Assembly: GCA_025526915.1 (NCBI GenBank)
Contig: JAHLKH010000039.1
Coordinates: 62,001-126,000, forward strand
DNA: 64,000 nucleotides
Reading direction: 5' to 3'
From: Entophlyctis helioformis
Taxonomy: Eukaryota; Chytridiomycota; Chytridiomycetes; Chytridiales; Chytriomycetaceae
The first letter of the stretch is position 1. Every line of letters starts with the position of its first letter. The notes under the pieces were generated by a model. The model had not been told where the DNA came from. It did not search any database and was given only the letters and a program-made list of their open reading frames with translations. Positions 31,254-42,900 of this stretch are shown piece by piece. A program made the position numbers and the translations under genes.

Positions 31254-33001
31254 CGCACGGCGTGCACAGGCAGATCGTCTGAGCTGGCAGTCGGAGTCAG
31301 CAGGCTGCTCTCCAGCCGCGGAATGACGCCGCTGACAAACAGCGACATGCCCACAAACAGATGCGGCACAAGCTGCACGGCATGGCGTGGCGTGGCGTGG
31401 TATGGGATGGCATGGCATGGCAACCAGTCAGTCAGTCATTCAGTCGGCCATTGTCCAGCAACACCACAGCACGATCGCTCAGTTGGCCAGTCAGTCAGTC
31501 ACGCAGCCGTGCATACCATGACCGCATAGATCGGAAACAAGTCGATTGGTTTCCCACTCGGCGATGCGATCTGGCTCAGACAGTATTCCTGCGGATGCTG
31601 TCCTATGCACGGCAGCAGTGTGCTCTGCATCGATCGCACGCCGACGATCGGCATGGTGAGCGCCAGCAGTGGCCACGACACTATGGCGCGATGTCCCACG
31701 TTCATGCTCACACTCTCAAAAGAGCACCTTGACACGAGCAATACATCCAAAACACAGATTCATTGCCCGACGGTAGCAGCTGTGCCGGCGATTCTTGGAT
31801 GCTGTCGGTATCCTCGTTCTGCGAGTTGCCCGGCCTACTTTGTCTCTCCAGGGTCGTTTCGGTGCATGATGGTCTTTCACTGGGACTAACGATCGTTGGC
31901 ATGTTTGCCATCGTGCAGGCTCCTGCTTTGTACTGCTCTTGTTGCTGCGGTTTCTCCTGTGATGGCCCGCCTTGGGCACCGCTGCCGGCATTCCTGCTGT
32001 TTGCCGTCTTTGGGGTTTTGGACAAGAACGTCCGTCGTCCAGTATGCTCAAGCAAGTGGAACCGGGCCAACTCGAGCATAAGCACAGCGACGGCAAAGTG
32101 GATGACCATGACCATTGCGACCGCGTTGTAGAGGCCTCTCATGTTCCTGTATTCGGTGTCGGTGGGCGGCGGAGAAGGGATCTGTGATACCTGAACCGAC
32201 AGCAGCCCGTTGAGGCCATCCGTGATGATACACACCGCAAACAGCGTGTAGGACTGTATCTTGTATATCGTGCTACGCGTTTGGTTTCGACTTGCGAGGA
32301 ACCCGCCCAAGTATCTGATGACATAGAGTTGCACTGTCGCCATGCCCAGTCAGCTGTGATGGCTGGCATCGGCACAAGACCCAGAAAGGCGGCGGCGGGG
32401 GCGGGGGGGATGTGCATACCGCAAATGTCGGTGATGGGCAGCAGCCAGTACCAGGCGGCTGTAAACCAGTTGACCATCTTCTTGGGCAAAAAGATCTCGC
32501 CGGCGTAGTTTTGTATGACGCTCGGCAATGCCAGCACAATGTAGCAACCGAGAGTGCAATGTAGCGTATCAGCCACGTTTGGTCGCGGTTCGCCATTGTC
32601 GACATGAGTCTCAGGAACTCGATCTAGTATACCAAAAGAGCAGAGCGGAGTAAGGAGAGAGCCGCAGGCACAAGGCAGGCCAGCATATAGAAGGAGATAC
32701 CGACAGGTCGGCAGACTCGCCTGCGAGCAGATGTAAAAGTACGTGGTCAGGGTTGCAGGTATGGTATTGAGACCCAGACAGGCGGAACGTTTGGATCGAT
32801 GTGCGACGGCACGATGAGCGCGGCAATGTTCCAGCCGTAGAGGAGGAAGGCGATGAAGACGTGCTGGAGGTACGGGCTGGGCTTTCTCCACAGCTCGCGG
32901 CCGATGTGGATGGCGCATCCCAGGGTCAGGGCCGAGCCAATGACGATCGTGGCGATGCTGAGTTTTTCATAGAAGAGCGAGAATCCGAGCACAGGCGGCA
33001 T
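31202..33001 (-). CDS. Multi-pass membrane protein (7TM-like), frame breaks
   Basis: Unrecognised. From ATG 33001 the frame gives helix 1 (IATIVIGSALTLGCAIHI) and helix 2 (HVFIAFLLYGWNIAALIV). More hydrophobic segments follow near 32720-32760, 32540-32590, 32430-32470, 32215-32260 and 32070-32130. A hydrophilic 120-residue tail ends at a stop near 31708. A further frame (31705-31202, one intron, acceptor at 31372) adds two helices and a polyGln end. It is either the end of the same protein or a small separate gene. Supported introns include 32419-32334 (GT-AG) and 31520-31373. Frame changes near 32760, 32550 and 31730 look like single-base errors. Family unknown; a receptor is possible. Confidence 0.45.
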
Positions 33002-33137
33002 AGCAGCTGTGCGTGCGTGTGTGCGTGTGTGCGTGGTGTGTGTATGCGAGTGAGCGCAAAAGGGCAACTCGCGACGGGCGGCACCGACGAGCCGGCTGCG
33101 CGCCGAAGAGGAGTGCCATGATCACAAAACCGGCACA

Positions 33138-34835
33138 ATGCGATTTTGCGCCTGGTTGCCCAAACAACCACAAACGACCCACAAGCAACAGCCAGCGATG
33201 CTGCAGGAGACGCATGCGTCGATAGTGTGGACCATCCCGGCGTTCCGCAGACACACGGCCAAGCTCACGTCGCCGACGTTGGCCCGCCGTCGTGCCCGTG
33301 GGAGCTGTCGCTGTACCCCGAGGGCAACGGCACCACCCGCGGCACCCACATTGGCCTGTTCCTCGACGTGGTCAAGTCCGAGGCCGAGCGGCAGCGGGGT
33401 GCCGCCTGGTCCCGGCCCATCCTGTCGTTCAAGCTCTCCATTCTGCGTCGCTCTGCTGCTGCTGCTGGCGGCGGCGGCGGCGGCGCTAGTGGTGGCGGCG
33501 CCCTGGTTGTCAAGGAGCGCACGCCCAACAACGGACAGGGGTACGGTGCTGGGTTCTCGCACCCTCGCTCGTGGGGCTGGGCTGCGATGATCGCCATGGC
33601 ACGGCTCGGGGAGGCGCTTGGGCCTGACGACACGCTGGTCGTGATGGGCGAGGTGGCGTGGCAGCAGCGGGCCGAGCTGTCGAGCCTGCTGGACGCAGCC
33701 AGCGAGCCCCGCCGGCACGATCTCCCCGACTGCGGCGACCTGCTCTTCTCGGACTGGCTGTCGGACGTCAAGTTTGTGGTTGACGTGCAGCCGGCCGCTC
33801 AGCAGCAGATCCTGGGTTGCGATGGCGGCGATGGCGGCGATCTGGTGGCGACGCATGGGCTGGACGACGATGGTGGCGGCGATGACGACGAACAGCAGGA
33901 GGAGGAGGAGGAGCGAGACGTGTACGGCGGTCTGGCGGGCAGTGCGGGCAGCGACATGGAGGACGGCGACACGGCAACGGCGCGCGTCTCTGCCGGCGCG
34001 GCCGTCAGCGATCAGCTTGGTTCTGCGAGGGCTGCCGAGGCACAGACGGCAGAGGCACAGACGGCGGCTGCTCGCGGATCGGTTGCTGTGGCTGCTGCAC
34101 AAGGCGACGAGGTCGATGACGGCCCAAGCGACTCCGACATGGTCGAGCACAGCAACAGCAGCAGCACCACCAGTCTGCCCACCGCGGCACACTTGGCCTC
34201 CACATCGTCGCTGGCGACCACGGCGTCGATGGCGGAATCGGCAGCAGGCGCGGCGGTATTCGGCAAAGCGTCGCACCTGCACCGCTGAGCAAGCGACGCA
34301 CCGAGACCATTACGATTCCAGCCCACCGCGCCATTCTTGCCTCGCGCTCCGACTACTTTGCAGCCATGTTCCGCTCCGTCTGCGCCGAAGGCTCCAACAG
34401 CACGCTCACGGGCACGTGCCGTCGACGCCCTCGCAGCCAGCCCTCCCGCCGTGCACCATTGTGCAAGTGGTTGATTTCACGCCGTCGGATGTGCGGTACA
34501 TGCTCGAGTACATCTACCGCGGCAAGCTGGCCCGGATCCCCGAGCACTACGCCGAGCGAGCGCAGCTCATCCGCCTGGCGGACCGCTACCAGCTGCCGGG
34601 CCTGCACTCGTACATGGGTGCGCTCATCATGGACAAGGACGTGACGGAAGAGACGTGTCTGGACGTGCTCGAGCTGGCGCAAATGTACTCGTCGGTGTCG
34701 CTCAACCTCAAGACGGCGTGTCTCGGCTTCGTGCGCGAGAACATCGCCAAGCTCAAGGACCGGCCGTACTTTAAGGAGTGGGTGCGGTCGACGGAGCAGC
34801 GCGACCTGATTGTCGATCTGCTGTCGCTGATGTAG
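33138..34835 (+). CDS. MATH-BTB protein with large insertion in the BTB fold, frame breaks
   Basis: An N-terminal MATH domain (SIVWTIPAF; LTSPT; CPWELSLYPEGNG; near 33200-33450) is followed by a BTB/POZ domain and a BACK-like C-terminus ending in TAG at 34835. SPOP-type MATH-BTB proteins present substrates to cullin-3 ubiquitin ligases. The BTB fold is split: strand segment DVKFVVDVQ (33765) is separated by about 170 Ala/Asp/Glu/Ser-rich residues from AHRAILASRSDYFAAMF (34322). VDFTPSDVRYMLEYIYRG (34470) follows. The frame drops a base near 33279 (TT where TTT would give TSPTFGPP), near 34262-34289, and near 34405-34440. Head to head with the membrane-protein gene, 136 bp apart. Confidence 0.75.
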
Positions 34836-35008
34836 ACGGTCGTCTAGACGGTTGCGTCTTTGTCCCAATACACTTGCGACCAAGCTGTGCGTTGTGTGTG
34901 TGCGTGTGTAATAATACAGAGTTCATTAGACATTATCCGACAGCAGACAAGGGAGAGGGAGGTGACGTGAGAGGGCGGTGGGGAATCGTAAGGGAGGAAC
35001 GGCCGCTG

Positions 35009-37280
35009 TCAGCACGACTCGAGGATCATGCGCAGACGCGCCTTGTTGACAATGTGTCCCAGCATGGCGCTCGACAGCCCGCCATTGGCGATCAGGTAGT
35101 CGGCCAGCGGCGACTCGGGGTCCGTGGCGGCAAAGTCCAGGGGCGTGGCGCCGTCGTGGTTGATGGCATTAATGAGCGCGCCGCGGCTGAGCAGCATCTC
35201 GCAGATGTCCATGTAGCCGTACATGGCGGCCTGGTGCAGCGGCGTGTCGCCGCTCATGGACGTCACGTTGACCTCGAAGCCCAGCTCGACGAGGAGGCCG
35301 AGACACGTGTCGACGGAGCCCGTCTCGACGGCGAGGTGGAGCGCCGTGTTGCCCTCGTGGTTGCGCGCGTACAGCATCGCGCCATTGTCGGCCAGGAACG
35401 CCGCAATGGGCGTGAAGCCGTGCATGGCCGCGTAGTGCAGCGGCGTGTCGCCCGAGCGGTTGAACGCGTTGACGTTGGCGCCGAGCTTGAGCAGCGTCTC
35501 GCAGACCTCGAGGGAGCCGCACTCAACGGCGACGTGCAGCGGCGTGTCCATGGCCTTGTTGCACGCATTGACGTCGGCGCCGGCAGCCACGAGCACTTCG
35601 CAGCAGGCCGACGAGCGTGCCCAGGCCGCGCGGTGGAGCGGCGTGTGGCCCGATGCCTCGTCCTGCAGCTCGAAATCCAGGTCGTCGAGAAGGACTTGGC
35701 ACACGTTGGCGTGGCCGGCGTCGATGGCGGCAAAGACGAGCGCCTGCATGTCCACGCCGCGGTACGTGCCCGACGAGTTGAGCTGCTGCACCATCTCGTG
35801 GTGGCCGCGGCGGCAGGCTTCGAGCAGCAGCGCCGGCGCAAGATCGTGCAGGACGCCATAGTGCTTGCCCATGGCGAGCAGCGCCTTGAACGCCTTGAGG
35901 TTGCCGGCCGAGATGGCGGCAAAGAGCGCCGACTTGCCCGGATCGACCGTCTTGAGCCGCGCGCCGGCGGTCACGAGCGAGAGGCACATTTCCTCGTTGC
36001 CCAGGAGCGCGGCGACATAGAGCGGGAGGTCGCCGCCGGGCCGGTCCGGGAGGTTTGGGTCGTGGCCGCGCGAGACGAGCCAGTCGCACAGGTCCATGTC
36101 GTTGTACGAGATGGCGTCAATGAGCGTCGGGTTGTCGCGCTTGGTCGCGCCGAGCTTGATGAGCATCTGGCAGGTGGAGAACTGGCGGCCCTGCACGGCG
36201 CGATCGAGCGGCCTGCCGAAGCGCTCGTGCACACGGTTGATGTTGTCGCCGGCCTGCACGAGCATGACGACGACCGAGTTGCAGCCGACCTCGGCGGCCA
36301 GGTGCAGCGGGTCCGGGTGCCACGAGTCGGTGAGCACGAACGCGGCGCCGGCGTCGATGAGGCGACGCGCCAGCGAGGTGCGGCCGGCGGTGATCGCGAG
36401 CAGGAGCGCAAAGGCGAGCTCCTGCGGCGAGAGGGCGTCCTGGGCAAGGACGGCAAAGAAGACGAGGTGGAAGTGGCGGCGCGAGAGGACCTTGAGCCAG
36501 TCGGGCGGCGGGAAGAGGAGCGACACGGACTCGAGCAGCGAGCGGTAGGCGGTGGCCCACAGCAGGCGGGCGTGGCCGGCCGAGCCGACGCTCGATCGCC
36601 ACACAAACGACAGCGACGACAGCGACGAGAGCGACGGCGACTCGGGGGAGGGCAGGCCGGCCGCGTTGAACGCGACGCTGTCGCGGCGGGCGGTGTCGGC
36701 GGTGCCTGTGCTGCTGGCGACGGACGTGCGGTGTTTTGCGATGGCGGAAGTGTCCGCGGCCAATGGCAATGACGCGGGCGGTGTGGCAGCAGGTGGTGGA
36801 GCGCTGCTGGGGCTGACGGATGACGCCAGCGACGAGGCCGAAGATGAAACGATCGTAGACGCCAGCGAGGCGAGCGAGGCGAGCGATGCCACGACGGACA
36901 GCGGCGCCTTGGGGGCGGGCAGCGGCGAGGGCGGCGAGGGCGGCGCGGACGGCATGGGCGTGTACAGCAGTGCAGGCGGCTGCTTGGCGCCCGAGCCTGT
37001 GCACTGGGCAGCAGCCACGAGGCCGCCAGGCGCTGCAGCAGCTGCTAAGGGATGCGACAGAGGATGCGCCGCCAGACGCTTGGCCCGCGGCGAGCGACAG
37101 CGGCGAGGCGGCGCCCGAGAGGGCGAGCGACGTGGTGGAGCCGGAGCAGGCCTTGTGCGACGACATGGCAGAGGTCAGCCGAAGCCGCAGGGCGCGGCTG
37201 GTGTGGTAGAGCGCCCACAGCGTCTTGGGCTGCGAGCGGGCAATGTGCTCGAGCACCTGGTCGGGCAGCGTGTCCAGCAT
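35009..37280 (-). CDS. F-box and ankyrin-repeat protein
   Basis: ATG at 37280 starts an F-box-like segment (LDTLPDQVLEHIARSQPKTLWALY). After a Ser/Ala/Pro-rich linker of about 110 residues, a hydrophobic region and about 13 ankyrin repeats fill the rest. Examples are TPLHRAAWARSSACCEVLVA, TPLHVAVECGSLEVCETLLK and TPLHQAAMYGYMDICEMLLS. The total is 756 residues if one extra base between about 37040 and 37075 is removed. F-box/ankyrin proteins usually act as SCF substrate receptors; the target is unknown. No introns seen. Confidence 0.82.
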
Positions 37281-37439
37281 CGTTGTGCACCAGGCGGCGG
37301 GTTGTCGGTGAAACGAAACAAAATGGAAAACGTCGGCGATTGGGCCTGCGCCACATGGGCAGCGATGCGTGGCATGGGCAGCGAGATGGGCTAGATGGCA
37401 TAGACGGCTTAGAGGATTCTGTATTCGGGCTGCCAAAGA

Positions 37440-38483
37440 CTAGAGCGACGACAGCGACGACAGCGCAGACAGCGCGCGCGCACAGCTCGCCATGGCATCG
37501 GATATCGCCTGGATGGCCTGCGGATAGTGTGCTGCGTCGAGATCGGCTGTCAGCTGCGCCATCTTGGCGCGGAGCACGGCCACGGCATGCGACTGCTGTT
37601 GGTTGTGCAGAGCCTGCTGCTGGTTGTGCTGCGACTGCTGACTGTGCTGCTGCTCGAGCGACGCGACGCGGTCGTCCAGCAGCTCGAACGGCCGCTTCTG
37701 GCCGTGGCTGGCCGCAACAGCAGCAGATGCCGATGGAGCAGCCACGGGAGCAGACACAGCAGGAACAGCAGCTACAGGAGCAGCAGACGCGGGCAGCTTG
37801 CCGTCGACGCGGCCGCAGATGACGCACAGCGTCTGCTTCTGGCGGCTGCGGACCAGCGGGATGGACGGGCACGCGGCGCACTCGTCCTGCAGAATGGCCC
37901 AGCCCTGCAGCATGCGCTGGCCGATCAGGCGGCTGGCCCGGTCGGACAGCTCGCGGCGCTCTTGGTTGATGCGCGCCGTCTCTGCAGACACGCCGTGGAA
38001 GCCGTGGCCGTCTTGGCCGTCGTCGTTGTTGTGGTCGTCGTTGTTGTCGTCGTTGGCCATCTCGGCGTTCAAGGCGTCCAGCTCGCGGTCGAGGTCGTCG
38101 AGGTCCTGCAGCTGCTGCAGGCCGTGGTGGGCGTCGACGGCAGCAACAGAAGCAACCGCATCGGCATCGACGGCAGGCGCACGGCCAACGGGCGGCAGCG
38201 GCAGGTCGGCATCGTCGCAGAGGCAGCAGACGGTGCGCTTGCGGTCCTTTGTGCACAGCATCGGCATCTGTCAAGGGCACGGGCAGGCGTGTGAGCAGGC
38301 ACGCAGACGTGTGAGCAGACGTGTGAGCAGGCGGCCACTCACGCCGCAGCCTCTGCGCGGGCACATGGTGTCGAGCAGCACCCAGCCGCTCAGCAGATAC
38401 GTGCCGATGCGCTTGATGCCCGTCTCGCGGCGCACGTCGGCGTCGGCGTCGGCGTCGGCGTTGTTGCTCTGCTCGGTCGTCAT
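37440..38483 (-). CDS. ZNRD2: ZNRD2/autoantigen p27-like protein with two zinc ribbons
   Basis: Two exons, 38483-38343 and 38267-37440 (322 residues). The first p27-type unit is IGTYLLSGWVLLDTMCP...CCLC, joined over the intron. A second unit (IGQRMLQGWAILQDECAACP...LCVICG, about residues 175-215) repeats it. Each has the paired cysteines of the Sjogren/scleroderma autoantigen-1 zinc ribbon. Between them is an Asp/Asn-rich loop. The C-terminus is Ala-rich and then Gln-rich with a heptad-like stretch. Members I know have a single ribbon, so the tandem form is unusual. Molecular function is poorly defined in the family. Confidence 0.85.
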
Positions 38484-38554
38484 GGCGCGGGTTGCTGAAG
38501 ATCTCGGCAAGCGCACGTCGCACGTCGCACAACGCAGAGCCAGCAGAGCCCGCC
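38484..38554. promoter_or_regulatory. 71-bp head-to-head intergenic region (ZNRD2-like / ARFRP1)
   Basis: Only 71 bp separate the two ATGs. It contains two CGCACGT units (38513-38527) and no TATA or CCAAT box. It must hold or overlap both 5' UTRs or promoters. Confidence 0.5.
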
Positions 38555-39595
38555 ATGTACACGCTGCTGAGCGGACTGTACCGGCAGGCGACGCAGCGAG
38601 ACGAGTTCTTTGCCATCATCATCGGCCTAGACAATGCGGGCAAGACGGTGCGTGCGTGCGTGCGTGCGTGTGCGTGCGTGTGTGCGTCTATGGCTGGCTG
38701 GCGGGCTGGCTGACAGCACACGACGACACGGCAGACGCTGCTCGAGCGCATCAAGGCCATCTTCAACGGCGTGCAGGGGCTGCGGCCGGACCAGATTGGG
38801 CCGACGGTTGGGCTGAACGGTGGGCAGAGGGCCCGCCTGCTCGGCTGTGCAGCTGCTCTTCTACAAGCGTGCTCGGCTGCTCTTCTACACGCGCGCTGAC
38901 ACGATGCACAACGACGCACGACGCACGATGCACAACGACGGCCGGGCAGTGGGCAAGGTCGACGTGCATCGGATCCGCATCAACTTCTGGGATCTGGGCG
39001 GCCAGCGGGAGCTGCAGAGCATCTGGGAAAAGTACTACTCCGAGTGCCACGCCGTGGTGTTTGTCGTCGACTCGACGGACCGCGCGCGGATCGAGGAGGT
39101 CAAGGAGACGCTGGGTGCGTGGCGATCGTTGTGGTGGTTGTCGTTGCAGAAGTTGTGGAAGTTGTGGTAGTTGTGGTCGATGCGATCGCTGTAGTTGGCA
39201 CACACACTGAGCGGGCCGCCGTGCAGAAAAGGTGATCAAGAACGACGGGATCGAGGGCGTGCCCGTGCTCATGCTGGCCAACAAGCAGGACGTGGCGGAT
39301 GCGCTGCAGCTGCACGAGATCCAGGCCATCTTCAACCAGATGGCGGTCACGCTCGAGGCACGCGACAGCAAGGCGCTGGCCGTGTCGGCGCTCAAGGGGT
39401 GCGTCTGTGTCTGCTGCGTGTCTGCGTGTCTGCTGCGTGTCTGCGTGTCTGCGTGTGCTTGCCGCGTGTGTGCGTGTCTGTGTGTGTGTACTGACGACGG
39501 CGGCACGCAGCGACGGCGTGCAAGAGGCCGTCGAGTGGCTGCACCTGCGGCTGCTGCGCAACCGGGAGCAGCGGCCGCCGATCGTGCGAGGCTGA
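38555..39595 (+). CDS. ARFRP1: ARF-related small GTPase (ARFRP1/Arl3-like)
   Basis: Five exons: 38555-38647, 38735-38819, 38950-39114, 39227-39398 and 39511-39595 (199 residues). GLDNAGKT joined to TLLERIK forms the P-loop. FWDLGGQRELQSIWEKYY is the switch 2 region, and LANKQDV and SALKG bind the base. The N-terminus (MYTLLSGLYRQATQRDEFF) lacks a Gly2 myristoylation site, as in ARFRP1/Arl3, which are N-acetylated and act at the trans-Golgi. Introns 1 and 4 carry (GTGC)n and TGTCTGCG repeats. Confidence 0.95.
38648..38682. repeat. (GTGC)n repeat in ARFRP1 intron 1
   Basis: Starts at the donor site itself, so the first repeat unit is also the splice donor. Confidence 0.8.
39400..39492. repeat. 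TGTCTGCG-type repeat in ARFRP1 intron 4
   Basis: Degenerate GTGTCTGCTGC / GTGTCTGC units over about 90 bp. Confidence 0.7.
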
Positions 39596-39950
39596 GCAGG
39601 AGCGCCAGCGTGCCCTGCCAGTGGAGCAGAGCGCCATGTCCCGCCACAATAAAAGCAGGCGTTTGTTGCCTTTGCTGCCGTCCAACCTCTTGCTCTCGCA
39701 AACACACGCTCTCGCTCTCGCACACAAGCCAGCGAGCAGACGGCCGATATCCATCAACGTGCGTGGCCGCTGCGGGCGGCTGCTCATCTGGCGTGCAGAC
39801 ACTCACCGCCCCGTCTTTTACAGGCACCTCGCTCTTACAGGCACTCACCTGCACTCGCACCCCGCACTCGCTCACTCGCCCACTCGCCCACCCCAGACCT
39901 CATCCCCGTTGCCAAACACGCCCCGCACCTCATCCTCGTCGCCCTCCATC
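39596..39950 (+). promoter_or_regulatory. NTE1 upstream region
   Basis: Between ARFRP1 stop and NTE1 start. It contains a TATA-like ACAATAAAAG (39645-39654), CTCTCGCTCTCGC and repeated CACTCGC motifs. The in-frame ATG at 39621 lies upstream of the TATA-like element and is unlikely to be the start. Confidence 0.4.
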
Positions 39951-42900
39951 ATGCGCATCGCCCATGCTGCCCTCCTGGCGGCCCTCGCGCTGGCGGCCAC
40001 GGCGGCCACGGCGTCCACGCCTGCCATGTCTGCGTCGTCTGCTGCGTCTGCTGCGTCCCTGTCGACGTTTGTCGCTGCCGATCCTGCTGCCCCGTCTGCC
40101 GTGCCCGCGGCCACGCCTGCTGCCAGCAACGGCATCGGCGACAGCAACGGAACCAACGGAAGCAACGGCGACGCACCCGCACCGTCTGGCGATCCATCGG
40201 CAGATCCATCTGCCCTCGCTGACCCCGCTGCCCTGGTTGTGCCCGCTGTGCCTGCAGACCCCGCCGCTGCAGACCCCGCCGCTGTAGACCCCGCTGCTGG
40301 CACCGTTGCCGCTGCCCCTGCTTCGGCGTCGCCCGCATCCGCATCCACGCCAACATCCGCATCCACGCCATCAACAACATCAACAACAGGCGGCGGCGCG
40401 TCCGCTTTCCTCATCGCAGTCCTCACGCTCATCTTTGGCCGCGTGCCGCTCTTCATCTTCCGTGTCTTCTCTTACACCATCACCGCCACCATCACCCTCG
40501 ACTTCTGGTCCATCCTGTACCTCTCGTCGCTCATCTCGCTCGTTGGCTACCTCCTCGTGCGTTACCGGCTGCTCAACACCTACTCGCGGCTGCAGACTCC
40601 GCCGCCGCCGCCGTCCCGCGCGCCGTTTGACCTCCAGCCCGACGGCACCCTCGACGATGACGCCGATCGCAACAAGGGCTACCCCGACGAGTTCATGAAC
40701 GCCTTCCTGTCGTCCATCAAGGTGTTTGGCTACCTGGACAAGCCCGTGTTCCACGAGCTCGCGAGGCATCTGCAGACTCGCAAGCTCAAGGCCGGCGAGA
40801 TCCTCTTTGACGAGGACTCGGACGACCGCGACTTTTACGTCGTCGTCGATGGCCGCGTCCAGATCTTTGTCCGCGGCAACTCGGACAATGCCCAGGCGTA
40901 TGCCCAGGCTCAGGCCCACGGGTACGGTCATGGCGCAGCCGGCCCGGGCTTCTACGGCCCCGGCAGCACGCAGTACGGCAGCGAGTTTGACATGGGCGCC
41001 GACGGCTCCGTGTCCGACATCGACTTTGACCGCAACGTCTCGGACGACTCGGACGAGGACGAAGAGTTTAGCGGCCATCACCTGCTCAACGAAGTCAAGC
41101 AGGGTGAGACCGTGTCGAGTCTGTTTACCATCCTATCGCTCTTTACAGAGGATTTCGAGCTGCCCTCGACGCTTGTGCAGCCGCGCCAGCACCAGTCGCA
41201 CCAGTCGCACCATCACGGTCATGGCGGCAGCCACTCGGGCCACTCGCACCATGGTAGCACGTCTGGCCATCCCGGCCCCATTGTGCAGGCACCGCCGCTC
41301 CCTTCGGCTGTGCACGGCCTCCAGGGTGCAGTGGGCGATCACGTCTTGGCTGCCACTTCCAGCGGCCAGTCTCCATCCGGCACCACGTTCAGCCCCCAGA
41401 GCGTGTTTCCTGGTCTGCAGCACCGCAACTCGAGCGCCTACAGTGATCTTGGCGCGCTGGAAGCTGCTGCAACCGCCGCCGCCCCTTCTTCGCCGCAGCA
41501 TACTGTGCACCGGGACGCCTTGACCGAGGAGCCCGCCAGCACGGATTCAGCCAGCGCGTTGGCAACAGACGCTCATTCCCCACAATCCACCACTGCGACT
41601 CTTCCGACTGCTTTTGGCGACCACATGCAGGCACCTCACGCACACCCGATCCACCATCGCCAAAAGACCAAGCCGCGCTCTGTCCACCCCAACATTGTCG
41701 CGCGTGCGGCCACCTCCACCACGCTTGCCGTGATTCCCGCGCAAGCCTTCCGCAAGCTCACGGAGAAGTTCCCCGACGCCGCCGCCCACATTGTGCAGGT
41801 CATCCTGACCCGCTTCCAGCGCGTCACCTTCCTCACGCTCTACCGCTACCTGGGCCTCTCCAAGGAACTCCTCCGCATCGAGCGCCAGGTGAACCAGTTC
41901 TCTGGCTACGGCCTGCCAAGCGACCTGTTCCCGCCCGAGATCCTTCACGACCTGCGACTACGCACCATCCGCCGGCGTCGCGACCACAACGACGCGAATG
42001 CCGCGGTCGACATGGAGGGGCGACGCAGCCGCCGCGGCACCCATGCCAGCCCGACGCGCGGCGTTGCTGGCCGGCAGCGGAGCAAGATGCCGCAAGGTGC
42101 ACCTGCTGTACCGCTGTCGAGTATTGGTGCAGGGGGCGTGCGGCAGCGACGCAACATACCGCGCAGCGGCTTGGCCGATGACGCGTCTCGCCACGAGATG
42201 GAGAGCGACCATGGGTCGGTGGCCAGCTCGCGGCTCGGTGGACACGGCGGGCACAGCAGCGGTCTTGGCGTCAGTGGCGTCGCCTCCACTGCTGTGCCGA
42301 GCGGTGGCGGATCACGGCCGTCGCGAGTGCTCAACGACGAAGAGGACGAGGCGATCAAGGACGCCGTGTTCCAGTGCATCGCCCAGCTGATTGGCATGCA
42401 GTCGAGCAGCAAGCCTGCTGGCCTTGCCGACCGTGCTGGCGCGGCTGGCCCTGGACTCTCTCTTGCACGCCATCGGTCGTCGTCGTCGGCTGCATCCGTT
42501 CGCAGCTCGCCCACCAACGGCACGGCGCCATCCATGGTCGACCGTATCTACTACTCGAGAGCCCGTGTGGCCAACTGGCGATCGGGCATGGGCAGCAGCA
42601 GCACCGGTGTCGGCCCTAGCAACACCTCCACGACCACGTTTTCCATGGGCGGTGGTAGCGGTGGCGGCCGCGGCAGTTTCATCGACACGCCCGATGACGC
42701 TGCGTCGTTCATCTCGAGCCGCAGCAACTCGGTCTCGTCGCTGTCTGCCGAGTCGATTGACGCGCCAGACATTGAGATCCAGTTCTATGAGCAGGGCTCG
42801 ACGCTCGTCGCCGAGGGCGAGCGCAATGCCGGACTGTACTTTGTGCTCGACGGTGTGCTCGAGGCGTCCATCTCGTCGTCGCAGAACCAGCTGTTCCCTA

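Noticed and set aside
33122..34282. 386-codon minus-strand frame opposite the MATH-BTB gene
   Set aside because: Arg/Ala-rich antisense of a GC-rich coding region; the plus strand has clear MATH and BTB motifs.
34778..36772. 664-codon plus-strand frame
   Set aside because: Antisense of the ankyrin repeats; periodic composition is inherited from the repeats and no start or domain supports it.
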